A stretch of 64,000 nt of DNA, taken from assembly GCA_026419785.1 (NCBI GenBank), contig JAODTK010000543.1, positions 1-64,000 of the forward strand. Direction: 5' to 3'. The DNA is from Sclerodactyla briareus (lineage: Eukaryota > Echinodermata > Holothuroidea > Dendrochirotida > Sclerodactylidae). The notes beneath the pieces were generated by a model that was not told the DNA's origin, ran no database searches, and was given only the letters and a program-made list of their open reading frames with translations. The position numbers were made by a program, and so were the translations under genes. Shown here in pieces: positions 1 through 13,015 of the stretch. How positions within the stretch are numbered: the first letter of the stretch is position 1; each line of letters begins with the position of its first letter.

Positions 1-1255
1 ATATATTTAACACTCGTATCTGGTAGAGAAAATCATGACTTCGTGGCATTCAAGTAAATATAGTATTTCAGTGTGTTGGCTAGTGTGATCCCCTATGTAT
101 GACCTGTGGACTCTGTCTTACAGGGGTCAACCAAAGTTCACGTATTCTGCGGTCGTAACTGCTGTTTGCTTAGTATTCATCCCTGACAACCTTCAGATGT
201 TCCATTCACACAGTGTGCCTCTATTCTAACGATCCGTTAATATGTTTGTGATTTTGCGTGAGTCATTTGGTGAATAATAAAATGCCAGTTGTGTAAACTG
301 CCCGTTCTCTCATCCACTTTATCTCACAGGTACTGGAGTTCTACTTCCCTGTCCACTTTGACCTGACCGGGGACTCTCCAATACAATGTCTCAGTTCCAG
401 AGTAGGTTGCAGTCGGAGGAGAAACATGTAACCTTCACCAATCATTGATACTCTAATGTGTAAGTCGGACATTCTAACGTTTGATATATTTGATTGATTG
501 AAGTTGTTCAACTGTAATGAAGAATAATACTGGATGTTCAAGTGGTTAGCACAGGTGGTGGAGATTAGGTTTCAGTAAAAGATACCCCTGTGGGGTATAT
601 TGTGGGGGTAGGCAGTTTGATGTTGCTGCCTCATGTGATCACCACCAGTTCCAAACCAGGGTATATACTCTGACAACTTTGAAGATAGATCTTTTGTAGA
701 AGTATCTTGGTATCTTCATTGGCGAACACCCTGCGCAATGTGGTTGCTATAGTGCAACAACAATTTGAAGAACCTGGAATTTAGATGACGCTCCCATGGT
801 GACTCTTGGCAGCATTTTGGTTCTTTCTAAATTGATCCAAAGGAAATATTACTGACCTAACTTGAAACCTTCAAGTTGTAATGAATTGATTCAAAGGAAT
901 TCATTACTGACCTCATTTTGGTGGCCTACTGGACACAGTTTGGGGAGTTATGTTTGTATATAAGTATCAGTATGGTGATCTTCGGTTTAATCAATTATGG
1001 TTGAAGTGATATGCATATGCAATGTGAAGCCCCCCCCCCCCCCCCCCCCCCCCCCAACCTGATCAGAGAGACTCAAGAAGAGCATTATGATATAAAATTA
1101 TGCTGAAAATACCATGAGATTTGAGCTCAAACCTGCTATGCAGTTGAGCTTTTGATGCCCATGTCATCCTCTATTCTATCCATTTACTATCTACCACCCA
1201 CCAACCTACTTTGGATGAATCTCAAACCTACTGTTCCACAAGTTTACTGACTGAT
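1..1255. other. No gene recognised; long poly-C run
   Basis: No frame here looks coding. The one clear landmark is an uninterrupted run of 26 C at 1030-1055. Two similar short stretches near 835-915 (GAATTGATTCAAAGGAA and close variants) form a local direct repeat. Confidence 0.5.
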
Positions 1256-2100
1256 TTGGGCCATCATTGACCACCTAAAGGTCAAGGTCAAATGGGATTA
1301 AAGGGGAACAATGGACGATAAGTGGAAATTGCAAAACGCTACCTCTCCTACTAATTTTGGTGAACAGTGTGGTCCTATGCATGGTCTAACAGTCATTCCG
1401 TCGGGTGTTTTATTCTAAGGCCTAGGAGGGGGCCAAGAGGTAGGAGGGCATTGGTGGAATGGGGGGACATATTGGTGCGGAGGGAAAAACACAATTGAAC
1501 GGTTGTTCCACTTGGATGGATCAAGGTTCATACTTGGTATATGGGTTTCCCATAATGAGTAAATTGATACCTATGGTTTGGTCAGGTCAAAGGTCATCGA
1601 AGTCAAGAGAGATCAAAGTCGAAAAATCTTGTTAACCCGATAAGTTCAGAATGCCTGATCTGAGCAATTTGAAATCGTATGCAGCTTTCTAAGGGGGAGT
1701 ACAGACCCTATTGTTTTTGGTGCAGACCGGGGACACATTGTAGAAATAATTTGGAAATTGTGGAAAATTTTTATAATTTGGTGATTTTAGCTCCGTTCAC
1801 ACAATAACTCACCCCACTTGGTGGATCAAGTTCATTCCTTGGATAAGTCCAGAATCCCTGGTCTCAATCATGTTTGAAATTTTTATGCATCTTTTTTCTG
1901 GGGAGTACAGAAACTGACCGGTGCTCCTAAGTTGGGAAAAAATTGGGAAATTGTGAAGAAATTGTTTTTGTGGTGTCTGACGAAAAAAGGGACCTGTGAA
2001 CAATTGATATTTTTGGCCATTTTTGGCTTGTAACACGATAACTCACTTCCACTTGGAATGGATGAAGCTCATACTTGGTAATGTGTGGGTGTAACCCGCT
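1256..2100 (+). repeat. AGGTCA-rich satellite, block A
   Basis: Three imperfect units, anchored by CACTTGGATGGATCAAGG-like words at about 1509, 1815 and 2050, give spacings of 306 and 235 bases. Each unit carries a cluster of GGTCA/AGGTCA words, then a stretch like GGGAGTACAGACCCTATTG, then a GATAACTCAC stretch. The same ordered words recur at 5.2, 13.0-14.8, 21.7-22.3, 31.2-31.9 and 32.8-33.3 kb, so this is one dispersed tandem family. The short reading frames inside it have no protein-like features. Confidence 0.8.
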
Positions 2101-2619
2101 CCAAGACACCTACGATTTTGAAGCTGCGGGGTTCGAGGATGTTGCTTAGAATCCTGTAAGTACATTTACATACCAGAAAGAACCAATGTCTGGACACAAC
2201 AAACATCTGGATATGCCAGTTTGAAACCTGTATTGCTGTGAACTCACTCCTGGCATAAGCACACATAATATATTACATGCGCTTAACATTGATTATACAT
2301 AACAATAATAATACATGGGCTATGACAAGGGCGCCGCTCTTGCATCACTATATATAAAATATGGACTTCTCCCTCCCCGTGTACTGTGAGGCATCGCCCT
2401 CCACGCATTGGGTGATGCCTCTAGTTCGGTAGTACCTCCAGTCGCCCTACCCCCTCAGGCCTTTTGGCATAGAACCTCGGTCACGCACGCCCAGTGATGA
2501 CTATGTCGAACCCTGCTCTGGTTCCTTAAAAACAACCCCCCGTCCAGGCCGTCTCCCTCCACATTGGAGCAATCTCACCCCTCCAATATAGAGGCCGGAA
2601 ACACAATGCCTCTGAATGG
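2101..2619. other. No gene recognised
   Basis: Mixed-composition sequence without a persuasive frame, splice pair or repeat. Around 2290-2330 there is a short AT-rich stretch. Confidence 0.4.
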
Positions 2620-2712
2620 AGTACAGAGATCCAAACAGAATATTAATGAATGAATAACGCAGTTGCAAGAATACCTGTACTTCAGACAGCTGTGACATCT
2701 CCATTCTTGGTA
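2620..2712 (-). pseudogene. Partial second copy of the 3.95-4.23 kb candidate exon
   Basis: Read on the minus strand, this stretch matches the end of the candidate exon at 3951-4230. Shared words include AATATTCTGTTTGGATCTCT and a CACAGCTG-containing segment upstream. It lacks the GTAAGA splice donor that follows the better copy and differs by several indels and substitutions. It may be a degenerate duplicated exon of the same gene or part of a repeat containing both. No function can be assigned. Confidence 0.4.
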
Positions 2713-3950
2713 TAGAGTGGAGTCATCAGTAATCACTAATTTCACTTCAGCTAAATTAGGACATAACCTTGGACCAATGCATGTTGGAAATAATAATAAT
2801 GATTAGAGAAGGTAATTTAACAAGTAGTAGTGCTATTTCTTCAGTATCGCGGACACTGGGTGGGACAAGGGATGCGAAATTGGGAAGTCATCTCCAAATA
2901 AGGACATGTACAAGCTCAAGGCACACTAGACACAATAAATATGCAGTTCTCCAACACGTAATTGGGGTACTACAGCCAACAGCAAATGACACATAAGTCA
3001 GAGTGACACTTCTGAAATAAAGGGACCGCAAAACCAATTTTGCCTTGCCGCCTAGCCATACCATAAGAAAGGATTCTCTATTATGACCTAATCGAATGGA
3101 CCCGTAAATAACCGATAACATAGCTGAGTAATTATTAGAATATTCACAGGGAAAGGGAATTTGGGGAAATATATACAACAGGGTATTATATACAATATCT
3201 GGTACTGGTACAATAAGTATTGTAGTCGATAAAATATAAGTTCATGAGGCAAGCCAGAATCCAAATGAGCCATAATTAACACTCCATAATATACTACAAC
3301 TCGGATGGCGTGGCCATGGGGAACGTATTGGGGACAGTAGAAGGTACAATCCAACCAGCCCAGGCCCAAACGGCAGGGTGCCTCTAGAAATCCTAACTGA
3401 AATCTACTATTCAAACTCCTCAAGCATGCCAGCCTGCAGAGCAAGCATGCCTGCCACTATGGCAACGGGGGGGGCTACAGAACGTAAGGAATGGGGATAG
3501 CTAACATGTACCACGAGACAACACTGTAAGCAAGCTACTCTCGCATTACCATAGATGGGGACATGGCCATGCTAAATATAAATAGCTCTCCAGTTCTGAG
3601 GGAACGGAACTAATATCATTACACTAATAAAACACTATATAATATTTTGCCATGAAAATAATACAGACCTACTCAGCCTCATGATACAAGGGTACAATCT
3701 CGGACTGCCATTTCCCAAGTACTAATAATCTCTAGATGGGATTATTGGACGTGCAATATATATTCTTAGTATGCTCATACAAATAAGCCAGTCTTCCCCA
3801 AAATGGCACACCAGCTTCCACAATGCTAACATGACAAAGTAATGGATTCTTGAGAGGAATCCAACATACATAAGTACTTACAATGGGCTATGGCAGTCAA
3901 ATAATTAGAAAATCCATTTGCTAGGAAGGCATTGAAAGAACATTTCTTAC
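2713..3950. other. No gene recognised; possible intron
   Basis: AT-rich sequence between the two related minus-strand exon-like segments. The minus-strand reading frames at 2888-3178 and 3088-3444 have no recognisable domain. If the flanking segments belong to one gene, this would be intronic. Confidence 0.35.
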
Positions 3951-4230
3951 CTGATGGAGTCAGAGATCCAAACAGAATATTAAGTTGAATGAATACCAGC
4001 AAGTTGCAAATCTTTAACTTTTTCAGCAGCTGTGGCTTCTTCTTCCAATTCTTTGGTATAAGTGGGGGGATGCACTCAGAGATCTTGACTATTAAACCAG
4101 ATCCACTCAGGCCCTTGCCCAACGTCATGGCTGGAGAACCAAAGTCGGTCAGTTTGTCCCAAACAGGTGGGACCTGGTGGTACCGCTCCACAGCTGATGC
4201 CTGCGCGCCTTCCCTAACTTCAGACATTGA
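3951..4230 (-). CDS. Candidate internal or first exon, unknown protein
   Basis: On the minus strand a frame starting at ATG 4227 runs about 59 residues with protein-like composition, including PPVWDKLTDFGSP and GKGLSGSGLIVK. It must then shift frame at the AAGAATTGG position to continue as an acidic, helix-like stretch (LEEEATAAEKVKDLQLAG). The segment ends at a strong splice donor, CATCAG|GTAAGAAA, whose intron side begins at 3950. A partial copy lies at 2620-2712. I do not recognise the family. The good donor and coherent residues favour a real exon with a frame error. A transposon-derived fragment is the main alternative. Confidence 0.4.
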
Positions 4231-5199
4231 GACTACATAGCGAGTGGTTCTAGAGCCACCGAAGAGCCCAGGATAGTTAGTGTCCCTTTAGTGATAGCCA
4301 CTCAAGGTGTGGAAGGATAAGAAGGACATAGAGGGGGTTTAGGAGTAAACATGCTGTTGGTCACACGTGGAAGACCGTGAAGCTGTCAGATACCACTAAG
4401 TGGGACAATCCCACAATTTTGTCAGACAGGGACTTATTGAACAAGAATGAAACAAAGAAGGGTGATCGGATGAGTTATAAGAGAGGATCGAAGGATTACA
4501 TCCTAAGCCTCCAGACCCTAGAAACCTGAAAGTGGTGAGGACTCTCACATCATAAAATGGGAAATACCTGAGGAGAAAGTAAAAACCGAAGATATTGGAA
4601 AAATGAATAAAGTTATTCTTGGGGCTACCAGGCGATTGAGTGGTAGTACCTTACAAAAGGGTGGACAATAGGCACCGTACAAAGGAACAAAGAGGATCAC
4701 CTCAATGCCCAAGATGGAAAGGCGGGTAGTGTGCTGGACAGGTGAAATAGGAGCTGCTACATTGTGTTCCCCATAGACAATATCGCAAATACATAGAGGG
4801 CGTTTTTGCGCAACTACATTGGAAGTTAGGGGCCACCACCGCATCTGCTATCAAACGAGATGACAGGGCCGCAACTAAGGTTGGTGTTCTCAAGCAACAG
4901 AGGGGATCTATGACGCCTAAAACAGGCCCCATTGAACTTACTGTAAGGCACTTCCAATTATCAAATATTTCTGTGCTGGAATCATATGGTGGTGGACGTC
5001 ACAGAGAGCAAGAGAGCAAGAGCACTTATGCACTTCATGCAATAATGATATCCAGTATGAAGCAGTCATGAAAAAAGGTTTTCCCCGTTACCAAAATGTT
5101 ACATTGACTTTTTTGCGGCAATAACACATCCTTCCCATGATGCACATGTGCACAACCCTTTTTGCGATATGGTGTCTCGTGTTACCCTACTGGTTTGGG
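4231..5199. other. Unassigned; overlapping minus-strand frames
   Basis: Two overlapping minus-strand frames of 99 and 76 codons lie at 4545-4844 and 4702-4932. Both are rich in Cys and Pro and neither shows a known motif. They could be exon sequence related to the 3.95 kb segment, transposon remnant, or chance. Nothing else stands out. Confidence 0.3.
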
Positions 5200-5430
5200 G
5201 GTCAGGTCAGATGTCAAGAGGTCAATGTCTGAAAACCTTATTAAAATGAGTGTGTAGCTTCCTCAATCCAGGGATAAGGGACCCTATTGGTTGGGAAAAT
5301 GGGAAACTTGTCGGACGTTATGTTGGCCATAAGAAACTGGTATGATTCACCATTTGTCCTTGTGTCTGATATAAGTTGTCAGAACGAGTCAAGGAATCAC
5401 TACGCGTTGTGTTTTCTGGTTAATTGAACA
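5200..5430 (+). repeat. Satellite fragment B and dispersed repeat shared with 33.77-33.97 kb
   Basis: The left part has satellite words (GGGGTCAGGTCAGATGTCAA, then GTGTGTAGCTTCCTC). From about 5260 to 5430 it aligns in the same orientation with 33770-33975, sharing GTTGTCAGAA.GAGTCAAGGA.TCACTA and a terminal TTTTCTGGTT. Both copies follow satellite-type sequence, so this may be an edge segment of the satellite family. Confidence 0.65.
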
Positions 5431-7030
5431 ATAGTAATTACAGTCTTTAGGGAAATTCATAAAAGTCTATAACAAACAACAAACGCGAGCCCTAGTGGGT
5501 AAATCATTCACCCTTTGCCTGCTCTTGCCAGACAGTCACCACAGATATATTGCCAATTAACAACATCAATTTACATAACTGCTTTGGATATAGCGCAACA
5601 CTAAGATGAAAATCTGCAAATGGCTTTCAGCCTCTGTGACTGGTTCATGGTTTTTCATTTGGCCAACTACAGCTCAGTCACGAGTGCATTATAGCCTATG
5701 TTCCAGTTAGGGATGTTTTAAATTATTTGATGCGTCTTACCGCAGGTCGGTCGGACGGGACGCGTGTGCGCTATGGAATGGCCAATGTTATTAGAAGAGT
5801 CTGGCAAGGAAGCTCCAGGCGAGATACGCCTCCGCAACACCTTCCTCCTCAGCGGCCTGTATGGTTTACAAATAGGTCCTAATTAATCTGCCAGTGCGCC
5901 TGGCTCAAGCCCGCTGGTATTAGGGCGATGTCAAACCTATTGTTATGGTTCTATTCAGCGCGAGGACAGCCCTTAGATACACGTAGCAACATACGAAATG
6001 AAGTCCCTGGTACATGTTTGTTAGCATTGGGACACTGGACGCTGATATACTGTGCGGCATTATTTTTTCTACCAACTATACAAGTGCACTAATTGATAGA
6101 AGAAATGGGGAGTGTTGATTCTGTCTAGCACGTGTCTTTACATTCGTTTTGCTAACTGTTCTGCTGTACAAAGTTATGTTGGAAATTTAATATAATCCAC
6201 AATTGGTTTTGTGTTTAGTCATTATTTCTACCCATATATTCATTCCCAATTTAGTACGAGACCGGCCGAATTGGCAACATTTGGGTCTAGGTAGTATGTG
6301 TCGTTATATCGACTGCTTACGCGACTTCCTATCAGGGTTCTTACACTTTTGCCTTGAAATACTGATAGAATAGCCGCGGAAGGAGCGTCACTGGGCAAGA
6401 GCTCGAAAACAGGTGGCAAATTACTTTTCAAAAGTACAGCACTAGCATTAATAATTCACGCTCGTAACAAAGAAGTGTATTGTAAAAAAAAAAAAAAAGT
6501 TTAATATTGATGACGGATATCAAGGCTGTAAGACGGTTAAGGAACGCCGATGCAAGAAGAATGCGCGGCAGGCAATTGAAGTTGAGCAATTGGTACTTGA
6601 ATAGCCCGATGACTACTAACAAAATATAACATTCTTCCGGACGCACGTACACGTCAACAACACTACTGTTGAACTTTTGTACTAACATTAACCGAAGGTT
6701 CATATAATTGTTGCTAACTACTACTCAAGAACGAACATCGACAGAGGTAGTAGGCTCTATTCACAAACACTACTTCCCGCCTTTCGCGTCCATCCTCTGT
6801 TTTGCTCAGGCCCTAATTACGCCATTCACAGAGAAATTTTACAATGTTTGCAAACTGGAATAAAACGATGTAAGTGTACAGTAAATCTCGCGGAACTGCC
6901 ATCGCAAGGGCTGGATATTGGCCTACTGATATGACATTCCACGCTACATGTACTGTTCAGCCTTGCCGTGCTCCAGCGCTCGCCAGTAAATTTGCAAGTA
7001 GTATTGGTCCTCTGCTTGACAGAAGGGTTG
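5431..7030. other. No gene recognised
   Basis: Neither strand shows a convincing coding segment. There is a poly-A run (about 14) near 6485. The minus-strand frame at 6428-6703 has no domain. Confidence 0.45.
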
Positions 7031-8010
7031 GGGAGGGGGGGGGGGGGGGGGGCGTACAAAGTGGAGCCCCATGTGGGCCGACTTTTCAGACTTCACGTTA
7101 GATGTGTGTAGAAATGTGGGGGAGAGAGGAAGAGGCCTACTTGTACTACACATATGTATAGCAACCCTGTGTGTTTTACTGTGAGTCCGACATCAGACAA
7201 TTTCCCAACGAAAGGATTGGGCAACCACCGAACTACTGGTTCCCTTTTCTTTTAAATTGATAGCATGGGGGGAGGGGGGTGGGCTGAGAGAAATTACAGA
7301 GAACCCACTCCATACACTCTCGCAAAATAAACATAAAAATCATGTTTCCGTAGCAGCATTTATCATTGGGAATGTACCTAGTTAAGAACGCAACCTTCAG
7401 GCTGAAAATTCTTCGCTTCGGAAACCGCCCCCCCGCCCCCCCCCCCCCTCCTGTTTTCCTCTTCCACAAATTTCAATATAATTTTTTCCTCATGGAGAAA
7501 TGAGTAAAGTTTCAGGAAGATGAGAACTCTCCCCCCCCCCCCCCTAGGCAATCTCCATGTAATCCCTACTCCGATGCCATAAATATTTCATACTTCCCCA
7601 ATATGTTTTCTATTTTGTCATTCCCTCGAGCTCCCTACCGCCGCCTCCTTCGTACCCCCAGTCTTTTGCAGTACTGTACAATCTGTATTGACTAGGCTAC
7701 CGCTAGTGTCGACAGCGGAGTTTCAATGGCTCCGCCCATCCAATGATAGGAGAACTCCCCACGATACTACCAGATATGCTGGCGTAATAGTAGTGCAGAT
7801 TTCTTATGTTTGTCGGCACGTGCGCGGGCATGCAATCGGTTATCCGGGGGAACACAATGTGCTCTCGCTCGCCATCACTGTATAACCATTATTGCTGCCA
7901 CAACCCTCGCGCGTTTAATAGAATGTTTGTCCTCGAGCCTTTGTTTCGGAGAATCGGACACGAGAGGCAAACAGGATGGGAGGGTTGGAGGGGGGGGGGG
8001 GGGGGGGGGA
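7031..8010. repeat. Cluster of long G and C homopolymers
   Basis: Within 1 kb lie G18 at about 7035-7052, C13 at about 7436-7448, C14 at 7531-7544 and G20 at about 7990-8009, plus shorter GGGG-rich stretches near 7266. Reading frames across them encode poly-Gly or poly-Pro and are artefacts of the runs. No gene is recognised between them. Confidence 0.7.
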
Positions 8011-11000
8011 TAGTACGCCGACTGATTGTCACTCATTAATTTGTGGAGAGGGTCAACTCCAGCAACGCTGTATTGGTGTAATGTGTATTGATGATAGTAA
8101 CCACTTGAACAGTTGTACAACAGTTATTACGAGGATGTTTAATGAAATTCATCAATTTCTGTGATATTTCGAATTGAGCGAATTGAGTGGATTGAGCGAC
8201 ACGGAAATTCGAACGGAAACAGCTGCCGGGGGGGTGAAACACGCCTGCCTAGCCCGCTTGGCGATTGAAAGGGATACATACAACCATTTTGTTTTAGCCA
8301 CGTCGATATATAAATTCCCTGATCGACCTACGCGTAATTCGTTCTTACTTTTAACTTTATTTTCGCAGAAAATGCACGCCACAATTTACATCGCGAAATC
8401 CTCGTAATTTTCCCTCGCCATGGGAGTATATTAAGCGCAAGATGCACTGGTTGTAAGCAATTTCTTGTACTTCGTTTGTCACCCGCCCGCATGTACTGGC
8501 GAGAGCTTTGATCTATTCTATAGTTATTTCCATCTCACCGTCGCTCAATGTCTCATGCATGCTTGTTCAATATGCACTCAGCCTGTCACCATTCTTCATT
8601 TCATCGATTTGTTGCAGTATACGTATCATAATTTATTGTACCCTAGCGCGCGGTGGGGACAATTGAGTTAGATTTCTTTGCAATTTTGCTAGTCACGTTC
8701 CAAATTTTTCAGTTTGTTTTCAACTTTCCACATGAATGAATTGATTGAAACTTTCCGGTAACATAATCAATTAATGTACTCATCCCGCGAAAATTCTAAG
8801 CATATATAATTCATTTCATGGTGTAGTTTGCATAATCTAGCCTGATAGCATCGAATCAATTCATTTATATGATTCCAATTTCGGAAGATTGCGACGTGTA
8901 TACTTTCGTAGCCTAAAGTTAACATTGATCTGTAAATACATATAAGATATAATATAGTGTGTTGTTAGGATATGATTTATCAAGCCATGTGCTTTTGAAA
9001 ATTTCAGATCGTCATTTCCCATACGTGTTAAAAAAATATGGTCAATATGACCTGATTATTACACAGAAGTCTCACGACCAGACTACCCACGTTAGAAAAC
9101 CCTTTGAGAAAAGAACCCCAACCACTAAAGGTCGCCGAAAGATAATAATTTCCTCCGCTTGTTCCCAGCTGAACCTGCATCTCTCGATTTTCTCCCAGCT
9201 CGACTCCTTCCCTGAATCTCTCTCATACAAGTCAAAAACATGTTTTCTATCGCACCATCCAGCCAGCGTCATTGACTATTCAATCCATCCACCCCACTGA
9301 TTGAAAAAAGGGGAACCCCGAATAAGCTGAAGTCGAACGATTCCATCCCGCGATTTGTAAAGAACTTGCAAACGTAATGAGGCCAATAATATCAAGATAT
9401 GGAAACATTCGACTCCGCCCTCCTGCTCACAGGGCAAGTTGCACGTGGCCCCGGGATAGACTGAATGCGGCCTGGATTTCCAGGTACTCTGTACGCACTG
9501 GTGTGCAGGTGTGTCTTTTAAATTGCACTTCACTGCATGTGCCGGTGGAATTGGAAGAAAGTAAACAGTTCGCCGAACCACTCCAGGAAAATCTCGCCCC
9601 TTTTTTCGCGATTATTTCGGTAGTCCTGTCCCATCAAATCATTCATATTTAGGGCAGGGACGAGAATATTTTTTTCAGAGAAGTAGACTAGCACTTACCA
9701 GAATCTTCAGGAGGGCTTGAGATGATTCTTTCCTTGATCGTTGTGAAACGGAAAATATACTAACCTTTTGTTAATAGCAGAGCCAAGTGTAAACTGCTGA
9801 ACAGTTGTAAATTGCGTTTGATTTTGAAGGCATCTTTCTTATTATTCTCCAAAAACTGTTCTATTTCGCTACTCAATAAAGCCGAGCCCAATGGGTAATA
9901 TTCTATTACCCCCGGTACTATCATGTATATTTCAGTTGTGAATACGTTCCAAGGTCCCTCCACTGCACGTGGGGTCTTTCCCCTTACTTTTATAGGAGTC
10001 TCCATGCAAACTATTTTTCACACGCACCTACTCGTACCGGCCTTTGGACCGCCCTGCAAATTACTTTAGACTGTGCATCCGCCCCCCCCCCCCTACGGCG
10101 CGCCCAAATCAACATTAATTGTATCGGGGTTTCAAGCCGTACAGACCTACATTTTCACTATGCATATTATCTAATAACACTTAACCGTTATAATAAACCA
10201 TATGAAGCAATAGGATTACTAGTTTTAAATCAGGCCTTTAAAACTCAACTGTTGCAGCTCGACCGGGGGAATAATGAAGTAGAAGCATTTTTATGAATCG
10301 GGAATTTGAGATAGGCCAGAATACGAGAACTGGAGTCAGTTATGATGAACGGGGATGCGGATAAGAGCAACCAGTCTTGACACTATGCCCTCCGAATATA
10401 CGATAGTGAGAAAAAGTTAATACAGCATGAGACGGTGCAATATGGACTAAGGCAAACTCAGTATTACAGAATGAAAACTGACGGGTACACCATGACTTGC
10501 CTTGAATTTGGCGCAAAGGGCGATCATTTTTCGTCCAACCAATTAATTGTGGTAAAATTGAGCAATTTTGTTTTTTTTTTTATTAAAGGTTGGTATGAAT
10601 TACTTCTAGGTCGTTCGTTATCCGAAGATCACGTGCAGAACGCGTAATTTCCCATACAACTGTGCCTCGTGGAAACTGGGCCAAATAGTCGTACGACGGC
10701 CATTGCAGGTACAGTGCCTGGGATTTTTCCAGTCACATATTTTGTTTGCCCAGGCACTGGCTGGCTGCGCGGCCGAGACACGAACCGAGCTCTGGCCACG
10801 TGCTCGGCCGGAATGAAACCGGAATACACAATGAGCGTTCTAGCGGCGAGTGCTGTAATATTAAGGTCTTCGTGAAGAGAAGAGTTTCGAATAAGTTTTA
10901 TCAAATGGACAATGTTCAATGTCGAACATGAAACACGTTGGTGAGTGATATGGTTAGGAAGCTTCACTGTTTGCCTCTTGAAAATTTCATTTTGTGTCCA

Positions 11001-13015
11001 CTTTGGGTTTTTGCAGTGAATTACTTTCCGTTTGAACACCTTTTGCAGAAATTCGTAGGGCAGTTAACCGCATAATACATTTCTTTCTGCTGAATAACTT
11101 TTCCGTGTAATAACTTGTTTGACTGACGCAATTCCCGGGGAGGGTGGGCGTTGGTGTGCGAGGTGGAATAATCTTAACATTATTCTTCATTCTTGCCTTT
11201 TTCCGGGGTGGGGGGGGGGGGGTAAAGCCAAATTAGCTTGGAGACTGACTGCTTTCTCCCTCATGTCTCACGATATTTCACTTTTCAGTCCGAAGTTTTC
11301 AGTATTCCAAGGTGGTATCGTCCTGCCTATCTATGGGGGGTGGACAATGACAGCAACAGTTTTTCTTTTTATTTTCTCAGATAGTAAAAAAAAAAATAGG
11401 GACAATGAGTAAAATTCACACCTGAAATCACTTACAGAAAAGAATGAACTTCAATTCCATTTTGTAGGAGAATTAAAAGAAAAACAAATCCCAACATTTC
11501 CTGCTGCTTAGATAAGTTATCTGGTTGAAAGAGAATTTATAATTGCAAGTATCTACGTCTATAAAACGCGCCAATCTGTCTGATTCATAGTTCGGAATAC
11601 TCTGGGGCAAAAGCCTATATCGATCGCCCGGCCTGAACAGCACCGCTGATGGGTGCGCCGCTGCGTATTTTCAGGGGTATGTTCTCTAAATTATTTATAA
11701 AAAAAAAATTAAACTATGGGAACATTTTACATTATGAAACACATGCACTTTGGAACAGCCACCGGACTCAAATTTACGCAACATCGTGTACCCTCAGGTT
11801 AGAGTTGGCGCTCCCCCTTCGGGCAAATGCCCCGCTCACTACACGGGTGCACAAATGCGGAAAACATATGGCGGAGACACGCCACGATAAGCCACAATGT
11901 AGTCCAGGACCATTAAACTAACACCGTGTACTCATATTTCCATCTTCTTAATGATACACAGTCGAGAGAGTCACGGCAGTTGGGCCAATGGCGGGTGACG
12001 AATGTTCCAATTACCGTACAACTAACGAAAAATTTATTTTTAGCATTCGGCCCTGTGCTAATGGAATACCTGCAGAGACCGCGGGGTCATTGACCGCAAT
12101 ATAACAACCTATAGTTTTGAAATGTTGGACCTGAATGTGAACCATGCACCAATTCCAAACATCAACCGTGGTCGACACTTTCTACCGGTATCCGCCCGCT
12201 AGGTCATCCACTCTCATCAACACGTTTTCTCCACATAAATTCTGTGTTCTCTCAAATTGGACATTGAGTCTCCGGAATTCTTGTTTGGGGTGAGGGGGGG
12301 GGGGGCTAACGGGAAATGTAAGCTGCGAGACTACGGCTTCTTACTCTGTGCGGCTTCTTACTCAGCCTCATTTATTTCAATCTGAGTCACAGTGATAAGG
12401 GATCGTCTCCCTAGGGGCGGGGAATTTCGATAAAGAACGACATTTTTCTCTTTCTTTTCTCATATAGTACAAGATGATTCGAACAAAAACACAGTTTGAC
12501 AATGGCCGCAAATAACCACATAAACTACTGCGCTAGAGAAAGATGATACTTCTCAACTTGTACAAGTATGAATTTAAAAGAAAAACAATCACAACCTATT
12601 TTCTGCAGCCTCTGAAATCCAATAGATCGTCGCTACCGTTCCACTTGCCTGCCGCACATTCACGACAACAGTAATTCTGGATCTTTTCACGTTATAGTAC
12701 CATTGTTAGCCGTATACATTGTTGCTAGTCCTCGTCCCGCAGATATAACCGCGAGTATTAACTTCCGCACAATAGTAGATCACAGGGGCGCACGGAGGAG
12801 CCTTACGCCACTGCTCGGGCCGAACAATAGCGCGGTGTGCCGAGGCAGGCAGCCGTGCTCGCGGCTCCGCTATGAATGGACGGGCCGTGAGTAGGCGAGT
12901 TGCCTGCGGCATACCATAAGGAAATTTAAAGAGATAACGTCTTAGTGATCCTTGACTCTTTCTGAAACTCTAAGCAAGACTCAGCAAATGGGAGATTGTA
13001 CCAGCTCATTGCGGG
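8011..13015. other. No gene recognised
   Basis: Five kilobases of mixed sequence with short frames that lack motifs. The stretch at about 10670-10880 is GC-richer and open on the plus strand for 68 codons, but no splice pair or family resemblance supports it. Homopolymers are C12 at about 10082, G13 at about 11210 and a G run at about 12295. No tandem array was noticed. Confidence 0.4.
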
